Assembly: GCF_051488665.1 (NCBI RefSeq)
Contig: NZ_JBPSEG010000022.1
Location: forward strand, 1-13,961
DNA length: 13,961 nt
Reading direction: 5' to 3'
DNA from: Melioribacter sp051488665
Lineage (GTDB): Bacteria; Bacteroidota; Ignavibacteria; Ignavibacteriales; Melioribacteraceae
Part shown: in pieces, positions 1 to 8,447 of the stretch
Numbering within the stretch: position 1 is the stretch's first letter
How the letters are laid out: every line of letters starts with the position of its first letter
Notes under the pieces: model-generated
Databases searched by the model: none
What the model was told of the DNA's origin: nothing
What the model saw: only the letters and a program-made list of their open reading frames with translations
Translations under genes and position numbers: made by a program

Positions 1-830
1 AATTCAACTTCATATTTGCCAGATGGTTTTGTTTCATTAACAAGTGTTACTATTTCTCTCCCAAGTATGTCAAACACTTTTAATGTTACAAAACTAGCCT
101 CAGGTAAAGAATAAGTTATTTTCGTCGAAGGATTAAAAGGATTAGGATGGTTTTGGTCTAGAGATAAACTACCCGGTATTGAAACAGCTTCATTTTCTTT
201 CGCAAGCGAAATTGTTTGATCTTTATTATAATCATTTTGTACAATAGAAAACTCAGGCGGATATGAGACTACGTCAACATAAAATTCATTCGATGTTTTT
301 GTTGTATTTGTGGCGTCCTTGACAATACACCTTAATTTGAAATCACGCAAGTCGTATGGGTTATGTGGTTTACTGAAATAAGGTGAATTTGTACCAACTG
401 GAACCCATTCGTTGCTCGGGGCAGCATTTATAATGATATCACCATCTTTATCTTTGATTTTTTCTTTATCCTTTTTTTCCTTTTCTTTTTTTACACTTTC
501 ATATGTTTGTAAATATCCTACCCCATCCAAATACATTATTTGCCAATTATAAGTAAATGGTTCTATTCCATTTCGCAATTGTACATACCAATGCCCAGTT
601 CCACCAGCGTAAAGTGTAAAATCACCAGACAAGTAAACAGCTTCCAATGGTGATGGCAATATCTGAGCGTTAATTGAAAACCAATAAAGTAAACCAGCTA
701 TTGCACGCATTGCGAAAACATATGAAGAAGAAGCAATTTGCTGACTATTAACTCCTGGCGGCGGATCACCAAAAACTGAATACATTTGGGATAATTCTGT
801 GTAATCGCTAAAAGCATCATTGATACCATT
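1..830 (-). pseudogene. T9SS-secreted zinc phospholipase-like gene, 3' part with sorting domain (runs off window)
   Basis: When one copy of the ATT duplication and the IS are removed, the frame continues from ...NNTN into GINDAFSDYTELSQMYSVFG and stays open to base 1. The continuation passes an amphipathic helix-rich end of the phospholipase domain and an Ig-like region (HWYVQLRNGIEPFTYNW at about 550-600). A Lys/Glu/Asp-rich insert (KKEKEKKDKEKIKDKD, about 435-480) comes next. The last part is a T9SS type A sorting domain (LDQNHPNPFNPSTKITYSLPE...VFDILGREIVTL). The end of the gene lies beyond the left edge. Without the 5' part this segment has no signal peptide and is presumably not translated. 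Confidence 0.8.
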
Positions 831-869
831 TGATCTTTCCCCCAAAAAGTATACAATAAGTTAAGCAAC
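831..869. repeat. IS left terminal inverted repeat (orfB side)
   Basis: Begins TGATCTTTCCCCCA and pairs with 2092-2130 over 28 of 39 positions. Confidence 0.85.
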
Positions 870-888
870 TCTTTCCTTAATTTCTTCA

Positions 889-1752
889 TTATTTTTTTCT
901 TCGAACCTGCTTGCAGCAGGCAAGTTCAACCGGAGATAAATAACCCAAAGCTGAATGTAATCTCTGCCTGTTGTAAAATATTTCTATGTATCTAAATATA
1001 CTTTGCCTAGCTTCTTCACGCGTTTCATATTTTTCAAAATTTACCAATTCGGTTTTCAATGTATGAAAAAACGATTCCGTAATTGCATTGTCATAACAAT
1101 TGCCGCTCGAACTCATCGATTGTTTCATCTGATAGCTTTTCAATAGTTCTCTGAATGATTTGCTCGTATACTGACTGCCTCTGTCACTGTGAAAAATTAA
1201 CCCCGCCGGCGGATTTCTATGCATTACGGCAATCCTTAAAGCTCTATTTATTATTTCAGCTGTCAATCTCTGACTTACCGACCATCCCACTATCTTTCTT
1301 GAGTAAATATCCATTATCACTGCCAAATACAACCAGCCTTCTGATGTCCACAAATATGTTATATCGCTCGTCCAGACCTTATCTTTCTCTTCCGAACGAA
1401 AATTGCCTTTCACCAAATTTTCGCTCGCCTCGGCTTTGCGATTCTGACGCGTCGTTGTTTTGTATCTCTTCTTCGTCTTGGCTCGTATATTGTGTTGCCT
1501 CATCAACCTTGCCACTTTCTTCCTGTTTACAATTATTCCATTCCTTCTGATCGACGCCGTTATCCTTGGCGATCCATATCTTCCATCGCTTCTATTGTAA
1601 TGAAATCTTATTATCTCTAATAATTTCCGCTCTTCTATCTTTCTACTACTTAATTGCCTTTTTAACCAATTATAATACCCGGAGCGACTGACCTGTAATA
1701 CCCGGCACATTAACTCTAAAGGATAATTTCCTCTGTTTTCTTTTATGAACAT
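889..1752 (-). CDS. IS3-family transposase OrfB (DDE catalytic subunit)
   Basis: The 287-residue protein has an HTH_21-like N-terminus (MCRVLQVSRSGYYNWLKR) and an rve-type DDE domain. The catalytic residues are Asp in VWTSDITYL (near 130), Asp in IFHSDRGSQYTS (near 190) and Glu in DNAITESFFHTLKTE (near 227). The frame is open upstream of this ATG and reads FFKGYGVKYMFIKEN, which matches the junction seen in OrfAB fusions. It is therefore normally made by -1 frameshifting from orfA rather than from its own start. No damage is visible, and the conserved terminal YNRQRLHSALGYLSP motif is present. Confidence 0.92.
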   Translation of the reverse strand: MFIKENRGNYPLELMCRVLQVSRSGYYNWLKRQLSSRKIEERKLLEIIRFHYNRSDGRYGSPRITASIRRNGIIVNRKKVARLMRQHNIRAKTKKRYKTTTRQNRKAEASENLVKGNFRSEEKDKVWTSDITYLWTSEGWLYLAVIMDIYSRKIVGWSVSQRLTAEIINRALRIAVMHRNPPAGLIFHSDRGSQYTSKSFRELLKSYQMKQSMSSSGNCYDNAITESFFHTLKTELVNFEKYETREEARQSIFRYIEIFYNRQRLHSALGYLSPVELACCKQVRRKK

Positions 1753-1757
1753 ATATT

Positions 1758-2054
1758 TTACTCCGTATCCTTTGAAAAAAAAGATATGGCTTTTTTTAAT
1801 ATGTCTCTTTCCATTTTTACTCGCTTGAGCTCCCTCTCAAGTCGTCTTATTTCTTCATCTTCTGGTTTTAATTTCCCTTTTCCCGGAAATGCATTATCCC
1901 TGTCCTCGAGATATTTCTTCTTCCATCTATGAAGCGAGTTCTCGCTTATGCCTAAGTCTCTGGATACTTCTGCAACCGACAATCCTTCCTCGGTTACCAT
2001 TTTTACTGCCGATAGCTTAAACTCTTTGTCGTAGGTTCTTCTTGTTTGTCCCAT
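1758..2054 (-). CDS. IS3-family transposase OrfA (HTH protein)
   Basis: This 98-residue protein has a helix-turn-helix of the HTH_Tnp_1 type: YDKEFKLSAVKMVTEEGLS, then VAEVSRDLGISENSLHRWKKKY (about 27-48). A leucine-zipper-like C-terminal helix follows (EIRRLERELKRVKMERDILKKAISFF). It binds the IS ends and, by frameshifting into orfB, gives the OrfAB transposase. The ATG follows AGGAGA at a nine-base spacing. The run TTTTTTTT (1775-1782, minus strand) near its 3' end is the likely slippery site. Confidence 0.9.
   Translation of the reverse strand: MGQTRRTYDKEFKLSAVKMVTEEGLSVAEVSRDLGISENSLHRWKKKYLEDRDNAFPGKGKLKPEDEEIRRLERELKRVKMERDILKKAISFFSKDTE
1775..1782 (-). promoter_or_regulatory. Probable -1 programmed frameshift site of the IS
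   Basis: Eight consecutive T on the coding strand, read tct-ttt-ttt-tca in the orfA frame, form a T-TTT-TTT slippery heptamer. The orfB frame is exactly -1 and has no stop between this run and its ATG, so slippage gives a full OrfAB fusion. Confidence 0.6.
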
Positions 2055-2091
2055 CTTAGTGTTCTCCTATATTTGTTTTAATTCAAATATA

Positions 2092-2130
2092 GTTGCTTTT
2101 CTGTCTGTCTACAAGATGGGGGCAAGATCA
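2092..2130. repeat. IS right terminal inverted repeat (orfA side)
   Basis: Its complement begins TGATCTTGCCCCCA. The outermost TGA forms the stop codon that ends the interrupted host frame. Confidence 0.85.
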
Positions 2131-3030
2131 ATTTGTATTATTACCTGGATTGTGATCGCTTGGGAAATGGTTTGATACTTGAGCTGTTGAATAGAACAAA
2201 TATTTAATCGGATTAGATTTATTAATGACATTGATTAAGCCACCTTGTGCAATACCATTACTATAGCTCCATTGCATGTAATTACTACTGCTTTCCATAT
2301 ATTGTTCGTATGTATCGTAACCACCACCGAAATATGGATCGTGTTGATCATTGTGAGAATGAGCTGGGACACTAACATCAGCTAAAAGATGACATACTCT
2401 TCCTAATATTTCCCAAGTAATTTTTTCTCTAAGCTCTTGTGAAAAGTATGTTGTATAAGGTACACTGCAATAATCATAATACCCAGCAACATTTCTAACT
2501 GCTAATATTTGGACATAACCAGTTTTGTAAAAATCAATTATATCATTAAATCTAAACTTAAGACCAACAATTACGCCGGGTGCACCACAACTCAAATAAT
2601 ACGGATTTGGTTTTGATTCAGTGTAACTCCATATTATTGGACCTCCGTAGATCAATTTCAATGCTTTTTGATAAGCATTTTCAAAACACGTATTATCCGG
2701 TTGAGTACAAAAATGAGAACCATCTCCTCTATCTGGATCCCAAAAATGCGTGGCTGTAACATATTGTTGAAATATTCCTTCGTAACCGTAAATTATATCT
2801 TCAATATCTTCTCTTGCAGCTCCGATTACCAGTAAATTTCCCGGCTCAAATATGCCAGTACCGATTTCACTGTTACCTAGATGTTGTTTAAGTATGGGTA
2901 TATCAGCACCATAAAAACTTTTTACCAATTCATATGCTTGCCTTACAACATATTGATGTGTATTTCTTTCGTATGCATTAATTGCATTGAAATAAAATAA
3001 AAGAGTCATAATAAATATTAGCTTTTTCAT
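2131..3030 (-). pseudogene. T9SS-secreted zinc phospholipase C/P1 nuclease-like gene, 5' part
   Basis: The 5' fragment encodes a signal peptide (about 1-19) and a zinc-dependent phospholipase C/S1-P1 nuclease-like domain. Putative ligands are His25 (NTHQYVV), Glu/Asp in GAAREDIED (70-78), ATHFWDP (93-99) and HLLADVSVPAHSHND (214-228), which has the H-x3-D and H-x-H spacing of the family. The frame runs into the insertion sequence at codon 300 and meets a TGA made by the first three bases of the IS end (2128-2130). The 3' part continues in the same frame at position 830. AAGGAGGA precedes the ATG. Without the IS the protein would carry an Ig-like region and a T9SS sorting domain. The truncated product lacks its sorting domain. 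Confidence 0.8.
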
Positions 3031-3041
3031 AATTTTCCTCC

Positions 3042-3632
3042 TTATAGAATAAGTTCTATTCCTATTGACAAAATTAGTGGATTAAATCCTACCCCAGATC
3101 CGCCTGGATCTAGTGTTGCAGCATCTTGATATGAAATACCGACGTAAGTATTCGCACGATTAATAATTGTATAAGAAAAATTGGATTCTAACCTAAAACC
3201 AACAGTAGTGTATCCCATAGATTTAGATATTTCTGGTCCAGCAGCCATACTTATAGAGATTTGATTAAAATCTAGTAAATATCCAATTAACAGATTACCA
3301 CCAGAGATATTTATACTTTCAACTTTTTGATTGTCTTTACTCTTTGCACTCCAAAACGAATAACCACTTTTAAGAAATAATACTCTATTAATTGGAATTT
3401 TTAATCCAACTCCTAGAGCAATACCTTCTTTAGTGCCAGGATATTTTCGAGATTCAGAAAATTTTATCCCTGTATAAATAAATATTGCACGAGTATTATT
3501 ATTTGTTCTTGCCGTGTCATTTTTTAACATATTGGTTATTAATTTAGCCTCATCTGAATTATTATTATTTTGTTGTGCAAGGATTATCAAAAACGGTAAC
3601 TGAATCATCACAAGAATTAATATTTGTTTCAT
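3042..3632 (-). CDS. Secreted outer-membrane beta-barrel-like protein
   Basis: This 196-residue protein has a Sec signal peptide (MKQILILVMIQLPFLIILAQ, cleavage near AQ-QN) followed by an Asn-rich linker. The remainder alternates polar and hydrophobic residues in strand-like blocks (IALGVGLKIPI, VLFLKSGYSFW, ISISMAAGPEIS, GFRLESNFSYTI, LILSIGIELIL), as in small outer-membrane barrels of the OmpA/porin type. No named family is recognised. The start is supported by GGAGGA six bases upstream. The TAA stop is part of TAAGGAGG, which serves as ribosome binding site of the next gene, so the two genes form an operon; that gene is now broken by an insertion sequence. Confidence 0.6.
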   Translation of the reverse strand: MKQILILVMIQLPFLIILAQQNNNNSDEAKLITNMLKNDTARTNNNTRAIFIYTGIKFSESRKYPGTKEGIALGVGLKIPINRVLFLKSGYSFWSAKSKDNQKVESINISGGNLLIGYLLDFNQISISMAAGPEISKSMGYTTVGFRLESNFSYTIINRANTYVGISYQDAATLDPGGSGVGFNPLILSIGIELIL

Positions 3633-3649
3633 TTTTCCTCCATAGTTTT

Positions 3650-3887
3650 TCTAAGTCCATGAATAAGGTAAACTAAGTAAAGCCCGTAGAAAAATGGTAT
3701 TGTTAATCATATAATATTATTATTTTATTTACTGTCATACTTAACCTTAAGTAAGTATAACGGCCTTGTCGCTAACCGGCAGCCCAGAACAAGAATGCCA
3801 ATTAACTGCAACGACTTTTATTTATAAAATATTTTCTTAGAACAACCCAATTTAAAGAGCAATTAAACTTTGTATCTCAACTTTATA
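3650..3887. other. Gene-free spacer with hairpins
   Basis: No credible coding frame is seen. The spacer holds an inverted repeat ACTTAA-cc-TTAAGT (3739-3752) and overlapping ATACTTA/TAAGTAT arms (3737-3758). It also has an imperfect GGC..CTTGT / ACAAG..GCC hairpin (3762-3799) preceded by GTATAAC. The latter resembles an attC arm but has no matching GTT core. Promoters of the following gene are likely here, yet no convincing -33/-7 pair could be fixed. Confidence 0.3.
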
Positions 3888-3960
3888 ATTGAACAAATGC
3901 CGCACTGAAAAACAGTTTACCCCGCTCTGCGGGGCTGTCCGGTTGAGCGGTTTGTTACAT
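3888..3960 (-). repeat. attC-like site downstream of the peptidase gene
   Basis: Minus strand: R''-like ATGTAAC (3960-3954) and R'-like GTTCAAT (3894-3888), 73 bp. AACAAACCGC pairs with GCGGCATTTGTT with small bulges. An inner ACAG/CTGT pair and a CCCCGC/GCGGGG hairpin (about 3920-3934) close the structure. The element begins nine bases after the stop of the sorting-domain segment. Core consensus is weaker than in the two clear sites. Confidence 0.58.
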
Positions 3961-3969
3961 TGCATTTCC

Positions 3970-6165
3970 TTATTTTATTAACAACATTTTTCTCGTATCC
4001 GAATAAATTATTCTTTCATTGTTTGTGACTACAATCCTATACATATAAAGACCGCTGGGCAAATCTTTTGCATCAAATAAAATATTATGACTGCCTGCAT
4101 CTTTAGTTTCATCTAACAAATTATCTACTGCTCTTCCCAATACATCATAGATAACAATTTTCACTCTTGCGGTTTCCCGTAATCTGTAAAAAATTTTAGT
4201 CGTCGGATTAAAGGGATTGGGATAATTCTGCAGAAGTAAGAAATCTTTTTCAACTTGAACATCTTCCGACATTTTTTTTGACAATGAACCGTCGTCATAT
4301 TGTACATAATATGTATCATAAACCGTTTCTGAACCGGCGTGCACTTCTAATTTTAATTCAAAATCTTGAACTCCCATTGTTGTTGAATAATCTTGAGTAG
4401 TTGCAACCAGATTCCATGTAGTGCTTGGAGGAATTCGTTTATACCAATAAAAAGTTCTGGTGCCCACGCCACCAGTTGGGTTGGATTTCCATGTCCCTGA
4501 TTGAGTTTTTTCTAAAAACTAGGGCCCGGTAATATTAGCATTTAACGGCGCGATTATTCCTTTATTATTGAATTTTGTCTCAATAGTAGGAATGTGTGAA
4601 CCATTGTATTCAATTTGGTCTATTGCCACCATTGCTTGTCTAAAATCTAAAAATGTTGCTGTAGTTGTTAAAAGCGAGAGAGCTTGAAAAGTCAAATTAT
4701 TGGCTACGCTCTGACCAATAGCACTTCTTATATCCCACAGTATTGAAGAAAAAAATTCACCGCCTATATGTGACTCCTGAGGTTGTAAACCCTGATTTTG
4801 AGCAGCTATCCATACTGGATCATTATCATCGTTATACCTACTATAACTGTCAATTAATGGTGAAGCAACATCTCTTTGTTTCCCTGGATAACTTGAGCGT
4901 GGCGTAAATCCGTATAATGAATATTCACCGGCTAAAGTTCTGTTGGTATATGATGCCGGAAAATAATCAGCGATGCCTTCACTTATTGCTCCAGATTCAT
5001 TATATCCATTTTGCAGTTCTACTAATTCGTATGTGTTGGCATGAGTATATTCATGATAAATAATCTTATCTTCTCTCGCAAAATCATGATATCCGGTACC
5101 TATTCCTAAGCCAAAACCCATAGTATTTGGCGGACTAAAGTAAGCATTATTTACCTCTGCTTCGTCTTTTATTCCTGTATAAACCTGTAATTGAGGAACA
5201 TCACCTGAAAGATAATTTGTATTTAGCCAGTCTCTGAATTGGCTAATATGATAATATGCATTTGCTTCATCAAAACGAAAATCAGTTGTGGTATATTGAA
5301 AGTTAAATGAAGTAGAATATGCTCTGCTTGGAGTAGGCGGTTGATTGGGGAACCAATAAGTAATGTCTGTGCTTACATCAGCATAAGTCCCTTTTATATA
5401 ACCGCTCCCGTCCAGATTGGTAAGTGAAACAGTAGTTGTAATCGGTGTTAGTAACGGATGTTTCAAATAAACGTTGCCCGTTCCGGTCGCATCGCAAATG
5501 TTATTTACTGAGTCAATCACAGTTCCATCATTTGCATCTATGAAGTAAGTTCTATTGAAAAACCTATTGCTGCGAAGTGTAACTTCATAAGCTAAAATAA
5601 ACTGATATTCCTTAGGATAAACTATTTCTCTCGTTCTTGTCTCTAAATCTTTGATTGAACCTTTGATTTCTTTTTCAAGAATCTTGATTACGTCATCTGT
5701 TTTTACCTTTGCATTAGTATTTATTGATATATCACGAAAGAATTTTCCGTTTGCAAGGTAAACTTCATTATCTTTATTGATATGAACAATATACTGAGCT
5801 CCATAAACAGTAATACCTTTATAGTTTTGCTGAAATCTTACATGTGAGATCCCGTTAACGGTTTTTGTTTTACTAATTTCGAAATTGCTAGCTGTTTCAG
5901 TTTTTAGGAAAAGACCTATTATTTCCTCAATAAAATTCTTTGCTATTGTCTTAGCATCTCCCTTATACTTACTTATTCCGGGGCCATATAAAAAACTTGG
6001 GGTACCAGTTCTATTGTCCCAGCTAATACTCCATTCAGCCAAATCTTGCTTCTTAAATTTCTTCCATTCGTTTTTTTGTTCTTCAGTTGGCAATACCTGA
6101 GAATGAACTATTACTAATAATGAGAACCATGTAAACAAAACATTAAAAAAGTATTTAATTTTCAT
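3970..6165 (-). pseudogene. Secreted T9SS metallopeptidase (thermolysin/fungalysin-like) with an in-frame amber stop
   Basis: The first 548 codons (6165-4519) encode a signal peptide (1-22), an FTP/PepSY-like propeptide (about 60-225) and a gluzincin peptidase domain. That domain has HEYTH (371-375, zinc ligands and catalytic Glu372) and SEGIAD (395-400, third ligand Glu396). FDEANAYYHI (298-307) is typical of M36-like enzymes. The frame ends at TAG (4519-4521) after NANITGP. The same frame then stays open to 3970 and encodes SGTWKSNPTGG...FYWYKR, an Ig-like stretch, and a T9SS type A sorting domain (NYPNPFNPTTKI...LLIK). A single base change or recoded codon therefore separates enzyme and sorting signal. 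The product is probably an unsorted truncated peptidase. The start is preceded by AAAGGAAG. Confidence 0.8.
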
Positions 6166-6200
6166 GGTAACTTCCTTTAATGGTTTAAATATCTGATTTG

Positions 6201-7235
6201 TTACTCATTTATTTTACTCCATGACCAATCGGGATATATCGCAGTTGAATCATCTATTACAGTTGTGATTTGCTTTGTTTCTATGTCAACAATTTTGATG
6301 TAGGTATTATGGCTAAATCCATTCTCAAGACTTGGTATCGCTTGAGAGTAAAAAATTACTTTCTTAGAGTCAGGCGACCAGCGCGGGTATCTGAATTGTT
6401 CATTATCGGCGTGGTAAGTTATTTGTTCTTTTTCATTTCTATCCAGATAGTAAACAAATAGCTCTCCCCATTTGTTTGTTTCTGCTTTCCCGCCATATAC
6501 AATTTTGCACCCATCAGGAGACCAGGCAATACCTCCGGCACCAGCACTTACTTTTATCTTTTTCAGATTCGTAAAATTCGAGTCGAGAATATAGATATAA
6601 TCTATACTTGATAACGCAATCTTAGAAAAATCAGGTGAGTAAAAGGGAAAGCCACTAACTGATAGTTTATTAATTTCGTCTCGTAAGTTTTTAACGATCT
6701 GTCCATTTATGCTAACTAGCAGTGAGAAATAATCGGGATATGGATCACATGGCTTACATGTTCCTACAAGTATGGTTTTACTATCAGGAGCCCAGTCTTC
6801 TGGTGAGCCTACAAGAGGAAATTGATTATAGTAATAATTTGGTAAAAGCGGGTGTTTGGTACTTCCATTACTATTCATAACATATACCGGTATCCCCAAG
6901 GTTGTTTTCGGTGTATCCGATTGGAATGCAATCTTTTTTCCGTCCTTAGACCATCGGCCCATTAAACTGCTATAGTCCCCAAAGGTTAGCTGCTTAATAT
7001 TGCTGCCATCTGGGTCCATCATAAAAAGTTGTTGATATTCACCAGATCTTCGCGACGTAAATAATATTTTACCTTTGACCGATGGATTTGTTATACCACT
7101 TGTGCAACCCTCGTAATAGTCTGGTATAGTGTCTTTTTCAGGAGGATTATCTTTTGGTTCGCTGGGTTTGTTGCATCCAACTTGCATCAACAATAGTGAG
7201 GCAATCACTATTACATTGATTATGTGATAATGCAT
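6201..7235 (-). CDS. TolB/PD40-type beta-propeller lipoprotein
   Basis: The 344-residue protein starts with a lipoprotein signal peptide, hydrophobic residues 6-18 and a lipobox ending LMQVGC, making Cys21 the likely acylated residue. The mature part has repeated PD40/WD40-like blades: KILFTSRRSGEYQQLFMMDP, then WSKDGKKIAFQS, later YSPDFSKIALSS, WSPDGCKIVYGG and RWSPDSKKVIFYS. Such TolB-like propellers bind proteins or glycans at the cell surface or periplasm; a specific ligand is not evident. AAGGAG six bases before ATG supports the start. It is 35 bases upstream of the secreted peptidase, probably in the same transcript. Confidence 0.8.
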   Translation of the reverse strand: MHYHIINVIVIASLLLMQVGCNKPSEPKDNPPEKDTIPDYYEGCTSGITNPSVKGKILFTSRRSGEYQQLFMMDPDGSNIKQLTFGDYSSLMGRWSKDGKKIAFQSDTPKTTLGIPVYVMNSNGSTKHPLLPNYYYNQFPLVGSPEDWAPDSKTILVGTCKPCDPYPDYFSLLVSINGQIVKNLRDEINKLSVSGFPFYSPDFSKIALSSIDYIYILDSNFTNLKKIKVSAGAGGIAWSPDGCKIVYGGKAETNKWGELFVYYLDRNEKEQITYHADNEQFRYPRWSPDSKKVIFYSQAIPSLENGFSHNTYIKIVDIETKQITTVIDDSTAIYPDWSWSKINE

Positions 7236-7320
7236 TTTTTACTCCTTCGCAAAAATTTAATCGAGATCAAAAAAATCTAAAATAATAATTCATAGTTTTT
7301 CATTCGCAATTTTTGATGCA

Positions 7321-7380
7321 ATATAACATGTGGCTCAGCGGCGAGAGCGAAGCGAGCGTCCGCTGCAGCTGGTGTTAGCC
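7321..7380 (-). repeat. attC site (integron recombination site)
   Basis: Minus strand: R'' GGCTAAC (7380-7374), R' GTTATAT (7327-7321), 60 bp. The arm AGCTGCAGCGG pairs with CCGCTGAGC with one extra G on the R'' side. An extra base in the L'' arm is the feature that sets attC polarity, and here it agrees with the gene direction. The loop contains GCTCGCTTCGCTC, a common attC terminal sequence. The site overlaps the 3' end of the GIY-YIG gene. Confidence 0.75.
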
Positions 7381-8009
7381 TGCACAATTGCCTTCAATTC
7401 TTCTAACTCTGACCAGGTTAAGCCATCCTTGTACAACTCATTGACAAGCCATAATCCACTCTCGCGTATCTTCTTCTTTGGAGAATGCAACCCCAACCAC
7501 GTTGAAGACGGCCTGCATTCCTGGCACCATGACACTGTAGAAATGATTTTACGCTCCCACTCCAATCGCTCTCCTTTCCCATCCACCCTAAACACGACAA
7601 ACGAGAAATTCGCCTGAATATATGCCGTTACTGCTCTCTCCACTTGACGCTGCTTCTGTTCATCAAGCAAAGGACGATATGTCTCTTTCGCTTTTCTTGT
7701 TGTCAAATCCCAGTTCCACTGTTCCAGAAACGGATCGTTTTCTCTTTGCAGCATTGCGCGCCCGATATTCTTGCGAAAGATACTTCGATCTTTGTTCTCG
7801 TTCACAAAATGTTGCTTCAGGCGAGAAGGTAATTGATTATCTCCTGTATGTGTCCCTACCCTGACGATGCGGTCCAAACCGTGTGCATATTCCCCTTCCT
7901 CGAAAAGAACATAGATGCCATTGCGGGGGATTGCCAATTCATCAAAAGGAAACCGACAGCGCGGAAGCCCATTGAAGAGTTCGTGTAATTGCCGACAAAT
8001 CTCACTCAC
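7335..8009 (-). CDS. GIY-YIG nuclease-like protein
   Basis: The 224-residue protein has a GIY-YIG core. GIYVLFE (31-37) supplies the GIY strand. RIVRVGTH (47-54) supplies the YIG-equivalent (RVG), followed by SRLKQHF (62-68) with the conserved Arg63. A Glu at 150 or 152 (LEWERKI) could be the metal ligand. GIY-YIG enzymes cut DNA in homing, repair and restriction settings; the target here is unknown. The GTG start at 8009 overlaps the upstream stop. The last 14 or so codons (about from ANTSCSGRSLRSRR) read directly through the attC stem, so the natural C-terminus was probably altered or set by the recombination site. It is paired with a DUF6884 gene in the same cassette. Confidence 0.7.
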   Translation of the reverse strand: MSEICRQLHELFNGLPRCRFPFDELAIPRNGIYVLFEEGEYAHGLDRIVRVGTHTGDNQLPSRLKQHFVNENKDRSIFRKNIGRAMLQRENDPFLEQWNWDLTTRKAKETYRPLLDEQKQRQVERAVTAYIQANFSFVVFRVDGKGERLEWERKIISTVSWCQECRPSSTWLGLHSPKKKIRESGLWLVNELYKDGLTWSELEELKAIVQANTSCSGRSLRSRR

Positions 8010-8422
8010 CGTGACGTCTCTCGCTTCAAAAACTGCAATTGCTTTCCTATCGGCAAACCCGCCAATGGCACTTCGTAAGACCTTAAATACGGCAACAGAT
8101 ACTGCCGATACTTCTGCCCGGCAAGTATTACAAAATGGCCTTTCTCCAAATCACAGTATTCTCGAAGTTGCGTCACTACTTTCTTAGCCCAGCTTCTCCG
8201 TTCACGAACAGACATTGTATTGAGTGTAACATCGTATGGCTCTATCTCTTCATCCAACCCTACCAAACCATATTTCGCAGACAAAATGAATACCTGTTCG
8301 GGTGAGAACCGTTGGGCATACTTCAGGTTCATTCGGAATAGCGGGCTGACGTACAAATCCCTGGCTTTTGCCCTGTGCGACAATTTTTTACTCACACACG
8401 AAATCAGAACAACTGTGCTCAT
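8006..8422 (-). CDS. DUF6884 (YaaA-like) protein
   Basis: This 138-residue protein carries the DUF6884 pattern: LISCVSKK (6-13), LYVSPLF (23-29), ILSAKYGLV (46-54), PYDVTL (62-67) and LAGQKYRQYL (100-109). The family is distantly related to YaaA/UPF0246 and has no established reaction; members are frequent in mobile and defence-associated regions. It is the first of a two-gene cassette and starts 31 bases inside the cassette end. Its TGA stop overlaps the GTG start of the GIY-YIG gene (GTGA), so the two are almost certainly translated together and may act together. G+C content is higher than in the flanking cassettes. A link to the deazaguanine genes next door is not supported by the sequence. 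Confidence 0.75.
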   Translation of the reverse strand: MSTVVLISCVSKKLSHRAKARDLYVSPLFRMNLKYAQRFSPEQVFILSAKYGLVGLDEEIEPYDVTLNTMSVRERRSWAKKVVTQLREYCDLEKGHFVILAGQKYRQYLLPYLRSYEVPLAGLPIGKQLQFLKRETSR

Positions 8423-8447
8423 CGTTTCTACCTAATCGTCTAGTGCA

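Larger units (their letters stand above)
831..2130 (-). mobile_element. IS3-family insertion sequence, complete
   Basis: The element is 1300 bp. Its imperfect terminal repeats (831-869 and 2092-2130) match at 28 of 39 positions and begin TGATCTT-t/g-CCCCCA, like the ends of IS3 itself. A 3-bp direct repeat ATT (828-830 and 2131-2133) flanks it, as IS3-family transposition produces. It carries orfA and orfB in the usual overlapping arrangement. Both genes and ends look intact, so it may be active and recent. It inserted in the same orientation as the host gene. Confidence 0.92.
3894..7326 (-). mobile_element. Possible integron cassette with propeller lipoprotein and secreted peptidase genes
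   Basis: The unit starts (minus strand) with TTATATTGC after the 7321-7380 attC and ends at the attC-like site 3888-3960. Including the core G, its first ten bases GTTATATTGC match the inverse of the closing R'' region GCAATGTAAC at nine of ten positions, as a self-complementary cassette should. At 3433 bp with two long genes it would be unusually large. Without an integrase or comparative data the boundary remains tentative. Confidence 0.4.

Noticed and set aside
698..889. Small minus-strand reading frame across the left IS end
   Set aside because: It joins IS sequence to host sequence out of frame with the real host gene, and its protein resembles nothing.
1155..1550. 131-codon plus-strand frame inside the IS
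   Set aside because: It is antisense to the conserved DDE transposase and has low-complexity Ser/Leu-rich translation.
3762..3799. A further attC site
   Set aside because: The stem exists, but the core sites are not an inverted AAC/GTT pair, so it is only reported as a hairpin in the spacer.
7330..8435. Several plus-strand frames over the DUF6884/GIY-YIG cassette
   Set aside because: They are antisense shadows in GC-richer DNA, with no start signal or family features; the minus-strand proteins have clear motifs.
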